Shown piece by piece: positions 51,850-63,129 of a DNA stretch of 64,000 nucleotides. The stretch is from Escarpia spicata. Taxonomy: Eukaryota > Annelida > Polychaeta > Sabellida > Siboglinidae. The position numbers and the translations under genes are program-made. How positions within the stretch are numbered: position 1 is the stretch's first letter; each line of letters opens with the position of its first letter. The stretch is from positions 17,506,088 to 17,570,087 of the forward strand of contig OZ023214.1 in assembly GCA_963995525.1 (NCBI GenBank). The letters run 5' to 3'. The notes beneath the pieces were generated by a model. That model had not been told where the DNA came from. It worked only from the letters and a program-made list of their open reading frames with translations, and made no database searches.

Positions 51850-52885
51850 GAGTACTTAATACAAGTTATGCGTTCTTATGCTCAGCATGTTTGGATTGTG
51901 TTTTACAGCACATTCTTCCAAATTTGTTGAAACAAGTTTGTGTTAAGTGAATTATACTGGGAGTAGTGTATAAAAAGGTCTTAACAAAGTTGCTTTTACA
52001 ATAATTTGGAAAATTCATAAAATAGAAATGTTCCACAACACGCAAAATGTTTCAGGGATCTTCTTGAGCTAAATACACCAATGATGACTGAAAACACTGT
52101 TTTAAAATATGTGTTACTTTTAAAGTTTTGTAATTTTATAACTTTATTTCCATCATACAATGACCATTTTATTTGTTATTGAAACGGGAATTCAACATAA
52201 AAATTGCACTTCCCCAGTAGAAAATAAAACATGTTTTTACACTGATGCAATATATGTTAATATTTTGTTGACAATAATGTTATGCTCTTTATAGATCTAC
52301 ATTTTTCAAACTAAAAGTAAACCTTATATAAATAGGAAAATACATAAGTAACCCCCTATCCTATTTTAATACCGTAAATTACTTTGGTGATGTATAATGT
52401 ATTTATATTGCTTAAAGAGCTGGATTTATGGTGCAAATAAAATGGTTTTATTAGTGACTGTTTCTCGGCTTCAGCAAGTTTCTGTTACCTAAATGTTTCA
52501 TTAAAACTTCACTTCAAAATGTATAGCCAGATGTACCTAGTGAAAAAGGAACATGATAGTACCATATTTTTTTATATTCCAACAAAAACAATGCTAATCA
52601 TTCAATATGACATGTCATCGGCGTCGCCATCGGCATCGCCGTCGGTGGCCTCGACTTCGTGCATGAAGAGGTGGTGTTTTTTTATTTTAAATCAATCCGT
52701 CTGTCATGAACTGTCGCTATGTTCATTCACCGTTTATTCCATATAATTTCCTTCTTTTCTTTGCTGAATCTGTGACATAAACAACAGCTGGTCCACGTTT
52801 CATTTTGATAATTTTATCGGTCAGAACTAATTCGCATGCCAGTGGCTAATCGATATACACACATGTTGATGACGTATTTCTTGCA
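51850..52885. other. AT-rich non-coding stretch
   Basis: A small GC-rich patch (TCGGCGTCGCCATCGGCATC, 52618-52650) is a simple trinucleotide-like repeat. No gene seen. Confidence 0.4.
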
Positions 52886-52889
52886 TATA

Positions 52890-53530
52890 TTAACTCGGCG
52901 TAGCTAATCGAAGTCTGACGGACAGTCCCGAATATTCATGAGCATGCCTTATACGGATCGTGAAGGTGGGCCCACAACAATACGGAGTTGACAGTTTACA
53001 GGTGAGTCGAATATGTTGTTGTGTGCTTCCTAGGTTGGAAATACCGTCCAGTCTTTGGTCCAGCAAGCCAGAGATTGGCATCATAGAGTAAGTTCGGTTT
53101 AGCAATGTCCACCCAGAGTTTGAAGGATGTTTAGTTGGTAAGCGTTCACATAAGCATTTCATGTTCAAAGTAGTTGTTCCATAAGTAGAAATTTCAGCAC
53201 AAGTTGTATCTGCGTGAAATCCTGCGTATTCAGGAGTGCATTTGAATCCACACTTGGTAGAATTGCCTGTAGTCATGGCATGTGGTTTATATTTAGACGA
53301 GGACAGCTTGGACGTGTTGGAGAAGGCCGACTTGGAGGGTTTTTTGGAATTTCTTGCGACAACCACGGTCCACAATGGTGGAGGAGTGCTGTTACCCTTG
53401 GTTGATGTTGGTTGTGGTAGAGTGGTTGACACATCATCAGCAGCAGGTTGTGGGGTTGACACAGCAGCATCGGCGGGTCGTGATGTTGACACAGCAGCAG
53501 CGGCGGGTCGTGAGGTTGACACAGCAGAAG
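52890..53530 (-). pseudogene. ~210-codon ORF with 10-residue N-terminal repeats, possible LINE ORF1 relic
   Basis: The frame opens after a stop near 53535 and has no ATG until about codon 82, so it is not a standalone gene. It begins with decapeptide repeats VSTSRPAAAA/VSTSRPADAA encoded by a 30-bp tandem repeat (53430-53522). PPLWTVVVARNSKK and a Cys/His patch (CGFKCTPEYAGFHADTTCAE) follow. In the next frame the later part reads YDANLWLAGPKTGRYFQPR, which loosely resembles the end of CR1-type ORF1 proteins. That reading is an inference; the ORF may equally be an internal exon or chance. Confidence 0.3.
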
Positions 53531-53838
53531 CGTGTCAGCGTCTACTTTATGTTGCCAAATTCATAACTCAGGGGCAGTTTCTCGAAGTATTTGCTAAGCG
53601 CGCGTAATTCCTGTGATTGTTAAGTTACATTCTACGTTTTACGCGCTTATTACGCTTTGCTTTCCGAACAGAAGATTTACCCCATAAAATGGGAGAGTCC
53701 TGAAATACATGGGGTATTTTGAAAAATATAGTCTTAGATCCAACCCACGAAGTCGTAAATTAAGTAATTCCTGAAAGTTTCGCGTTCGAGGTTCAAACCG
53801 TCTAAGAGGAAAACGTTAACATGTCCTCGTACGTACAT

Positions 53839-54724
53839 ACATGCATACAAACATACACGCATGCATACATACATACATACCTGTGCATACATACATACAC
53901 TACATACATACACTACATACATACACAACATACATACATACATACATACATACATACATACATACATACATACATACATACATACATACATGCATACATA
54001 CATGCTTACATACATACACACATACATATACACATACATACATACATACATACATACATACATACATACATACATACATACATACACACATACACTACAC
54101 ACATACACTACATACATACATACATACATACATATATACATACGTACATACGTACATACGTACATACGTACATACGTACATACGTACATACGTACATACA
54201 TACATACATACATTCATACATACAAACATACATACATACATTCATACATACAAACATACATACATACATTCACTACATACACTACATACATACAGACATA
54301 CATACAAACATACATGCATACATACATACATACATATATACAAACGCATACGCGCACACGCGCGCACGCACGCACACACGCACACACGCACACACGCACA
54401 CACGCACACACGCACACACGCACACACGCACACACGCACACACGCACACACGCACACACGCACACACGCACACACGCACACACGCACACACGCACACACG
54501 CACACACGCACACACGCACACACGCACACACGCACACACGCACACACGCACACACGCACACACGCACACACGCACACACGCACACACGCACACACGCGCA
54601 CACGCGCACACGCGCACACGCGCACACGCGCACACGCGCACACGCGCACACGCGCACACGCGCACACGCACACACGCACACACGCACACACGCACACACG
54701 CACACACGCACACACGCACACACG
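53839..54724. repeat. Compound microsatellite (TACA)n then (GCACACAC)n with a (GCGCACAC)n block
   Basis: TACA units run to about 54340, with a TACG block at 54140-54200. From 54345 the 8-bp unit GCACACAC repeats. At about 54594-54668 it is replaced by nine or so GCGCACAC units, then returns. All frames of about 300 codons on both strands are artefacts. Confidence 0.97.
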
Positions 54725-54729
54725 ACTGA

Positions 54730-56200
54730 CCACCAACTTTTGAACTAAGGTGTAAAACACTGGCGGAAGGTGTTCTGTCTTCGTTCAGCTGATCTTTAGC
54801 CCACATCTCTCCATTCTTTCTCTCCATTTGTCTAAAGTATAGTGCCTTATTTGTTCGCTAATAATATGTATCTGAACACAAACATCATTGTTGACTATAG
54901 TTGATATATCAAAGCACGAAAATAGATGTCTAGTGTTAAAAATAAAGGCCCATTTGAAATAAATGTCTATTACGACATCATTTACTTCACACGTATTGAT
55001 TCCAGTGCTATAAAAATACATGACGTTGCTATATCATCTCAAAGATATACCATTAGATCTACGTCATTACTGTAATTGTCTAGCCACAGCGTCCGGACGA
55101 AGTAACACATGTTTACTATGGCGTCGTTGGTTGGCTGTCATTTCTTTGATCTATTTCCATAAATGTGGTTTTGTTAATGTGAATGTCGCCACATTGTGGC
55201 TGATATAGTTAAATTGTTCCTATATTGAGTTAGGAAATTGCGCGTATTATTGAGAAATCATACTAACCTTCCCAATAAAATGCACACAATCGTCATTGGC
55301 GTGGCATTTACACTTCACAGATAAGACGCGTTCCGAAGGGTTGGCTATAAATAGTACGTGTTGTGTTCATTCAGAAACTGAAACGACGTTGACGCGCTCT
55401 AATTGTTGACCGTGAAACCGCGCGAACAAGTGACAATGATTGATCGATTACCTTCAATACGCTTTTGGCAGAAATTTGCCCTTGGGATATCTTCGAAAAT
55501 ACCCAGTGTGACACATACAGTTTGACGAGACGAAACGGTCGGTAAAATTATGTAAAGGTTGCGTTAACAATGTTACAGAGAAATAGCAATCTTGATAATG
55601 CAAAATTAAACCGCGCTAGATGGCATCTTTTTAAACACAAGCGTTTCTGTAGATTTGTCTCGAGAAACAATATTATGTTCAGGCAATAAACAGACGGCCT
55701 CGCAAAACAATTCATCTCACTTTTTGTAAGTCTTTCCACACTAGTGTTCGTTTTCATTCAAAACTGAATGCAACAAAACATAACTTATATGAGAGAAAAT
55801 TAACTATTTTATGTAGTGGCATAAGGCGTTGGTTTGTGTGACGTTTGGAAGGTCCTATTATTATGTGTATATTACTTTCAATGTCACACAACTCTTTCGA
55901 GTGCCATGCGAGACAACCAAGTAAGAAATATTCCGGGTTTCCACGATAATACAACGTGATTTACACCATGTACGACATTTGCGCAACACATGAATAGTCG
56001 TGTGACGTCGTTATCGTTTTATTTTTAAAAATCAATACCGCATTTTCGTAATTTATGTGCAATTTAAAAATTGTTGTAAGAAATAAACACATATATCACC
56101 AACATGTGTGAACGTTTTGTCCTGGACATCCGAAGACGGAAGGAAGATGGGTGCAAGGCATGAACCGGAATACAAGGACAAAGAGAAGGCCGCCCTTAGC
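54730..56200. other. Intergenic, nothing recognised
   Basis: Short frames only; no repeat structure noted. Confidence 0.4.
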
Positions 56201-56207
56201 AGCACAT

Positions 56208-56493
56208 TCTATAGAATATCTATAGAATATACGCTACAGAAAATTCTGTAAATTCTGTAGAATTGTTGTGCAAGAATATGTTCTGCTATACAATATTCTA
56301 CTAAATTCTATAGAAAGTAAAGTGGATACAGATTTTCTATAGAATTCTGTTTTAAAATGTATGTAGAATTCATTAGAAAATGGGAATGGTCAAAGATATG
56401 TTTTTAGAATTTCATACAATTATATATAATTATATAGAGAACAAATCTAGAATTCTATAAACAAATCTATAGAATCCTATAGAATTGTTTGCT
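56208..56493. repeat. Cluster of TCTATAGAAT-like palindromes
   Basis: TTCTATAGAA, TCTATAGAAT, TCTGTAGAAT, TCTAGAATTC and close variants occur more than ten times in 285 bp on both strands without a fixed period. Confidence 0.8.
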
Positions 56494-56790
56494 ATATGTA
56501 GCCGGTTTGCCGGGGGACATGCAGAGACAGGACGACTGGGTGGCTTTCAATGAGGTATCGTCAATCACCGTTGAGCAGAGAGTGTAGGCTTTTCGCCCGA
56601 GTGGGATTTCACCCCGTTTACCTTTCTTCGCCAGCGCATATCATTTGCGTGTGCAGCTCGGTGCATTTCAGCGGGCTATAACTTAACGTTTGCACATTTT
56701 CGTAATGCGTTTCTTTGTCATCACTTCTCGTGAACACACGGAGAACATGCCGTAGGCGATTCGACCACAACCCCACGAACACCATACCCA

Positions 56791-57050
<260 letters not shown>

Positions 57051-57058
57051 CAAGAGTT

Positions 57059-57831
57059 TTAACAAGATTGTCGTCCAGAGCTATTAGCTCCAGATGGCAT
57101 GCGGACAAGGAAGCCTTTGGCAACAACTTTCCACCTACGTATAACCCGCCCTTGCCAGAGAGCTGTAAATTTTATTTTGAATATATTCACACTGGTAGCA
57201 TTAACACAATCATCAACTAATTTGTTCCAGTCATTTGTTATCCTCTGAGAGAATGAGAACGTTCTCATATCCAACCTACACTGTTCCTTGACTTGTGCTG
57301 CGTTGTGCCCTCTGGTTTTAAGAAAATATTTCTATCAATATCCTCACAACCATTCAATATCTTTAAAACTTCTATTTGGTCTCCTCTTAGTCTCGTAGTC
57401 TCTAGTGTTGTCAATCCACATTCTAATAGGCGTCTTTCATAACCAAGATCTTTCAGTTCAGGAATCAGCTTAGTTGCTCTTCGTTGCACCCTTTCTAGCT
57501 TATCTAAGTCCTTCTTATGATATGGCCTCCATGCTTGTATACAATATTCCAAATGTGGCCTAATTATTGCTTTGCACAGTGGTACAATTAGCTGTTTCTC
57601 CTTATATGTGATATTACTCCTAATTAACCATAGTATTTGGTTATACTTTGACGCACGAATTCCACATTGCCCCGAAACTTTCATGTCAGCACTAACTGTT
57701 ACTCCTAAGTCCTTTTCCTTTGTAGTTTTACCTAATATAGTATCCCCCATTATGTATTCTTTGTTCACATTTCCATGTCCTATGTGGATGCATTTACACT
57801 TCCCAAAATTGAATAAAATTGTCCAGACCAT
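57059..57831 (-). pseudogene. LINE ORF2 C-terminal domain
   Basis: Contains KEKDLGVTVSADMKVS, IIRPHLEYCIQAWRPY, KLERVQRRATKLIPEL and GLTTLETTRLRGDQIEV, typical of CR1/L2 RT proteins. After one break it continues MRTFSFSQRITNDWNKL (57274-57059), the usual C-terminal block. Confidence 0.9.
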
Positions 57832-57839
57832 TTGACCAA

Positions 57840-59309
57840 TTTGGCTAGATCATCGTGTTTATCTGCATCTGTTTTAACTGTTCTGAACATTTGTATCGTC
57901 TGCGAATGTCAGTACTTTGCTTGATACATCATCAAACAAATCATTTATAAATATATATCAAGAATAATACAAGTCCCAACACCGACACTCGTGGCACTCC
58001 ACTCAAAACTGGTTTCCAATTTGAAATCTCCCCCTCTACTATTACTCTCTGTCTTCTGTCTGTCAACCATGTTTGCATCCAACTGATCACACCATCCCCT
58101 ATACCATGGTCTTTTAGTTTAAGTAACAATCTTTGAAGTGACACTTTATAAGTAGACAACATCCACTGGTGACCCATTATCTACCCACTTTGTAATTTCG
58201 TCTAAAAACACGAGATTGGTTAGACAACACCTAGGTTTTGGGAACCTATGTTGATATTCCTTTATTAATTTGTGGTTTACAAGGAATTCCACCATGTGAT
58301 CTGTAATAAGCGTTACTAATCATTTGCATAAAAATGATGTTAAGCTCACTGGTCTGTAATTATGTCTTGTTCCTCGATTCCTTTTAAAATTGTTTCCCTA
58401 TTTAAGTGACAAGTTAAAGAATATAGCAAGTGGTGTACTTATTTGGTCTACGTTTTCCTTAAGCTGTTTTGGTGGTATCTTTCCTTAAGCTGTTTTGGTG
58501 GTATCCCTTCAACTCCAGGTGATTTGTTTACTTCCATCATCTTAATTTTCCTTGATATCATTTCAGGAGTAAGAATAACTGCCCTAATTGATTTGATTCA
58601 CCCCCTCGAATTTATTAGCCGGTAATGACAGTGAACTTATATCTTCCGTGGTAAACACTGAGCTGAAATACTCGTTCAGGACCTCTGCCATTTGAAACCC
58701 ATAAGATATTTCGTTTCCTGCACTGTTTTCTAGTAGTCCCACCTTATCACGAACCTTCTGGTTTTTTTTACATCAACGTAGAAACTCTTGTTATTTTTTA
58801 TATCATTCGTCAATCTTTGATTTTTTATTTCGGTTGTAGCTAGGTTAAGGGCTTCTTTGTAGTTGTTGTAGTCTTCTATATTTCCAGTGTTTCTGTAAAC
58901 TCTCCACATAATTTGTTTACAAGCAATCTTTCGTATCGCTTCTTTTGATTCTTCTTAGATCGTTTCCTTTGCTTTTTAGGGGAACACATCTTTCAATAGT
59001 GCCCTCAATTTCATCTTTCAAAATGGTCCAACATTATGTTGCTGTCTTGTCCTTTATTAAGTGAGTCTATGTGTGCTAAATATTTTCTTATCTGTTTATA
59101 TTTGCCTTTGTTAAAGTTTCTCTACCATCGCTTTTTACCATTATTCCCTGATTGTACTTTTATAATAAATTGGAACTGGTTATTATCACTAGATCCAAAA
59201 GGTTCATGTATTTTAACATTATCAACCAATTCGTGTTGAGAAGAGAACACTAAATCCAACAAATTTCCACCTCTGGTTGGTTCCAAAACGTGTTGGGTAA
59301 GGAAACAGT
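57840..59309 (-). pseudogene. LINE ORF2 middle region: end of EN, RT blocks
   Basis: Fragments in shifting frames include LTQHVLEPTRGGNLLDLVFS just after 59310, YRPVSLTS-like sequence near 58350, and KLETSFEWSATSVGVGTC near 57990-58030 (altered GVPQGSVLGP block). The active-site box is FADDT (FADD at 57895-57906). Numerous stops are present. Confidence 0.8.
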
Positions 59310-59804
59310 CTATATTAGAAGTAGAAACTGTTGGTCATCACTTCCAGCAATCTGTAGTGATTTCCACTGAATATGTCCATGATTAAAGTCACTCATTATA
59401 ACACATTCCCCTTTACTTATCTCCTTTATAGCATTGTGCAGTTTTACATCATCCTCTTGACTTATGTTAGGACTACAATAAACTAGCGTTATTGTTAATG
59501 TTGAGTTTTTGGTAGGTATGTTGCACCAAATAACTTCCTTGCAATCTGCTTCCCTTTTTATTTCTACTTCATATGCCTGTATGGATTCTTTAATATACAG
59601 AATGACTCCGCCACCCCTTCTCTCTTGTCTGTCCTTTCTAAACATGACATAACCCGATAGAGCTAATTCAGCATCTACCATGTCTTCGTGTGCCCATGAT
59701 TCTGTGATGCCTATTATATCGGGGTCTATATCCGCTATCATGATGTCTAAATAGCTTCTCTTATTTTCTATGCTTCTGGCATTTAAGCACACACACACAC
59801 ACAC
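59310..59804 (-). pseudogene. LINE ORF2 endonuclease domain, N-terminal part
   Basis: Begins CLNARSIENKRSYLDIMIA, then IIGITESWAHEDM (catalytic Glu block), GGGVILYIKESI, LVYCSPN and MSDFNHGHIQW. The usual GDFN is MSDFN. A short (CA)n on the plus strand (59790-59806) forms the CVCVC at its start. The frame breaks at 59310. Confidence 0.88.
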
Positions 59805-59895
59805 CTAAGTTTATTTTTATGGATATTTGATAAACCTTTTCTTGTAGATTTGTTTGTATTATATTTTGGGTGACTCTACGTATCCCCCTGTGCAT

Positions 59896-61108
59896 CTAGT
59901 TTAAATACTCAACTGTGCCTGTACCTTCACCTATGCACCTAATGAACTCGCTCCCTATAACTGCTGCTCCTTTTCCTGTCAGATGTAGCCCATCACTCAT
60001 AAACAGATTTTCTCACCTTGCAAAGCTTGCCCACATGTCTACGAAGCTGACTCCTTCCTCCATACATAACTTCTGTACCAATGTGTTGATGACCATTCTT
60101 CTGCAATTCTTGTAGTATTGTCCTCTGCCACCCATTATCGGCAGTATACCCGATAACACGATCTGTACAATGCGTGCCTCTTTCAGTGTGCAGACCAGAC
60201 TCCTATACGTATCAATGAATGGCCGTCGTACCTTCCTTCTCAGCATTATTGCTGCTCACGTGCACAAGAATAGATCCTCCGTTGCCATTACCCATGACCT
60301 GGCCTACTCTTTCTGTGAAATCCTCTATCTTTGCTCATGGTAGACATACAGTCATATCATTCCCCTTGTTTATTGTCTTGTCCAACTTCCTGATAATAAA
60401 ACCCCCCATGACCCCTCGCAGTTTCCTCGCTTTCCCCTTAGCTACTGCATCTGCATAACACTTGCCTTCCTTAAGTTGCAGCTCCTCATCACCGACCTGT
60501 TTACCTTTCTTTTGCTGAACATTATGTCTTCTTCCATATGTCTTCTTCTCAGTCTTTTGTTTCACAGTCTTACCAACTGCCTCTGTGGTATCTATCTCTT
60601 CACCACCTGTATCGCTGTCGCGTCTCTCATCGTTCTCTACAGTCTAACCACCTGTTGATATATCCCCACTGACCCGTTTTCTTTTCCTCTGCCGAACACT
60701 TATCCTCCGTCCCTCTGTCTTCTACTCATTCCTTATTCCTTCACACGTCATCCCCCCTCCTCTCAGTCTCCTTTCTTCAGTCTCCGTGTCACAATTCTAC
60801 TCTTTCTGTGTCGTAGTATTCCCAACTCTCTCCCTGTCATCCCTCTCTGTTCCATCTATTTCCATGTTGAGTCCCACCTCCATCTCCTTCACTATATCCT
60901 TCAACTTACACACCGAAAATCCGAATCCGTCTTCCTTAGTCTCTGCCCATGTTTTGGACAGCCAGATAACGCCAAATCCACCCTCTGGCAGTCGTTGCAA
61001 ACTAAGTGTCGTTTTGCCCTGAGTTGCCGGTTGCAAGGTGCCATATCTGAATTTATTTACATTCAAAATAGTTTGATATAGTCTTTTAAAAAACTGTTCT
61101 GTGTACAA
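59896..61108 (-). pseudogene. LINE ORF1 with SGNH esterase-like domain
   Basis: Segments in order: N-terminal piece 61108-60797; ARKLRGVMGGFIIRKLDKT near 60400; SILVHVSSNNAEKEGTTAI (60227-60275; the GxND-like block); VQIVLSGILPIMGGRGQYYK and VQKLCMEEGVSFVDMWASF (60246-60013); and FMSDGLHLTGKGAAV (DxxH block at 59983-59994). The ORF ends at the stop at 59896. The Asp-His pair of the esterase triad is kept. Stops and shifts break the frame near 60300 and 60600-60790. Confidence 0.85.
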
Positions 61109-61109
61109 T

Positions 61110-61370
61110 TTACACCAGATTGTTTAGTTTATAGTCAGTTATATTTGTTAACACACAGTGACACACCGTGTCTTAAGATGTATTCAAGTTAGGCTTAGAT
61201 TCAAGGTAGTCTTTGCAAAGACTTTAAAAGTTTGTTATTTCAGATTTTAATTACTCGTCTAACTACAACGACTATCTCAACTATTCCTCCTAGTGTATCG
61301 TCGTTCACGTTACGTTAACTACGCCAGTGACCTAATTTGTAAACAACGTTCCGATTACATTATCGTAGCC
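61110..61370. other. Short spacer between LINE relics
   Basis: No feature seen. Confidence 0.4.
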
Positions 61371-61371
61371 T

Positions 61372-62210
61372 ACTATTATCTGAGGAAGATTGCGTCGATC
61401 CGATCGTGCCTAACACGGAAAGCCACAGTTCATCTTATGCACTCTCTTGTTATATCTAGAATTGACTAATCGAACTGTCTGCTATATAACACCCCCGACT
61501 GTCTAATCAACAAGCTACAAAGAGTGCACAATGCTGCTGCTCGGCTGGTGGTCTGCTGCCACAGATGGGACCGTATCACACCGGTGCTCAAGAAACTGTA
61601 CTGGCTTCCCGTAAAGCAACGCATTCATTACGCAGTTCTGCTACTGACGTTTTGTGCTCAACACTGGCTGGCACCAGCTTACATCACCGACCTACTCCAC
61701 GAACAAAGAGCTACTCGAGTGTTGCGTTCAACTATAAACAATCACTTGTACGTGCCATCATCTCGCAGCCGATACGACAATAGAACTTTATCGGTATTTG
61801 CTCCACGACTGTGGAATTCACTTCCAAGCGAGATGAAGACAACCTGTTGCCTTGTGACTTTCAAAAACTCATCTTTTCCGGGTTGCTTACGCAACACAGG
61901 CGTCACCAGTCAGTTTAGTCAGTTTATCTATTTGTTTAATTATTTATTATCTTGTACATGTTTTTAAAGTGATTTTATACAATCTTTACTGATTTTTTTT
62001 CAATATACCTTACATCTTTAGCGGTAACTTATTGTTTTAATTTGTGTATATATTGTCATTTATGTTAAGTTAATATTATTAATTTTATGTAACTTATTAA
62101 TGTTTTGCATATATAAATAAATAAATATATATATGTATTCTAAGCTCCTCCGAATGGATTTGTCTAGATTAATGGCACTATATAAGTGTTCTTATTATTA
62201 TATTATTATC
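61372..62210 (+). mobile_element. Third LINE relic (CR1/L2-like), 3' end
   Basis: The plus strand carries the RT C-terminal region: LVISRID, a TAA in place of a conserved Tyr/Cys position, SNCLLYNTPDCLINKLQRV, then the open segment below. The 3'UTR ends GGCACTATATAAGTGTTCTT followed by an (ATT)n-like tail to about 62210, a known 3' end style of these elements. It is heavily 5'-truncated. Confidence 0.88.
61524..61967 (+). pseudogene. LINE reverse transcriptase C-terminal fragment
   Basis: Contains HNAAARLVV, RITPVLKKLYWLPVKQRIHY, YITDLLHEQRATRVLRS and APRLWNSLPSEMKT. This is the same block order as the 42.9-kb LINE but clearly a different family member, in the opposite orientation. Confidence 0.9.
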
Positions 62211-62345
62211 GTACCCAATTATCGCTCGCAAATCGCCTACTTTTAAACTACCCTAGATTACTCCCTCTAGGTAACGTTTAATTTGCTGCACCAAATTCAA
62301 AACAATTCACCACCGGAAGTTCCCGCCTCAGACTTTTCGTGTATA

Positions 62346-62377
62346 TCACACACACAGACACACACAAACACGCGCAG

Positions 62378-62426
<49 letters not shown>
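62346..62426. repeat. (CA)n microsatellite up to the gap
   Basis: Imperfect then pure CA units ending at the assembly gap. Confidence 0.95.
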
Positions 62427-62626
62427 NNNNNNNNNNNNNNNNNNNNNNNNNNNNNNNNNNNNNNNNNNNNNNNNNNNNNNNNNNNNNNNNNNNNNNNNNN
62501 NNNNNNNNNNNNNNNNNNNNNNNNNNNNNNNNNNNNNNNNNNNNNNNNNNNNNNNNNNNNNNNNNNNNNNNNNNNNNNNNNNNNNNNNNNNNNNNNNNNN
62601 NNNNNNNNNNNNNNNNNNNNNNNNNN
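62427..62626. other. Assembly gap, 200 N
   Basis: Exactly 200 N between a CA tract and an AG tract; true size unknown. Confidence 1.
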
Positions 62627-62895
62627 AGAGAGAGAGTAGAGAGAGAGAGAGAGAGACGCACACATACACACACGCACATGCACTCTCTCACAAACGTTCA
62701 CTCCCACACCCACACACCGTGACACGCACACCGCGACACGCACATTCATACAAACGCACACACACACGCACACACGCATACACACACGCACTTACACACA
62801 CACGCACACGCACTCTATCTCAAACGCACATTCACACACGCACACGCACTCTATCTCAAACGCACATTCACACACGCACACACACAGACACACAC
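62627..62895. repeat. (AG)n then imperfect (CA/CACG)n microsatellite
   Basis: AGAG to about 62656, then CACACGCA-type units with two copies of CACTCTATCTCAAACGCACA (about 62810-62870). Confidence 0.95.
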
Positions 62896-62959
62896 GGGTA
62901 TTGCGGATTGAATGAAACAACACGGGTGGATTCAGAGATATGTAATGCACTGGTGATGA

Positions 62960-63125
62960 CTATTATGGTAATGATGATAACAATGATAATAACGATGGGG
63001 ATGGTGATGTTAGTGGGCATTGGTGGTGGTGGTGTTGGTATTGGTGGTGGTGATGATGATGATGTGCTGGTGCTGATTATGACAATGATGCTGATGATGA
63101 TGATGAAAATTATGGAGGATAATGG
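62960..63125 (+). repeat. Imperfect GGT/GAT trinucleotide repeat
   Basis: GGTGGT and GATGAT runs form a cryptically simple tract; its frames are artefacts. Confidence 0.85.
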
Positions 63126-63129
63126 AACA

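Noticed and set aside
53785..53800. B-box-like GAGGTTCAAACCG
   Set aside because: No A box upstream and no repeat family evident.
53821..54827. Six frames of 160-300 codons (His-Thr, Tyr-Val-Cys repeats)
   Set aside because: They read straight through TACA and GCACACAC microsatellites in all frames on both strands.
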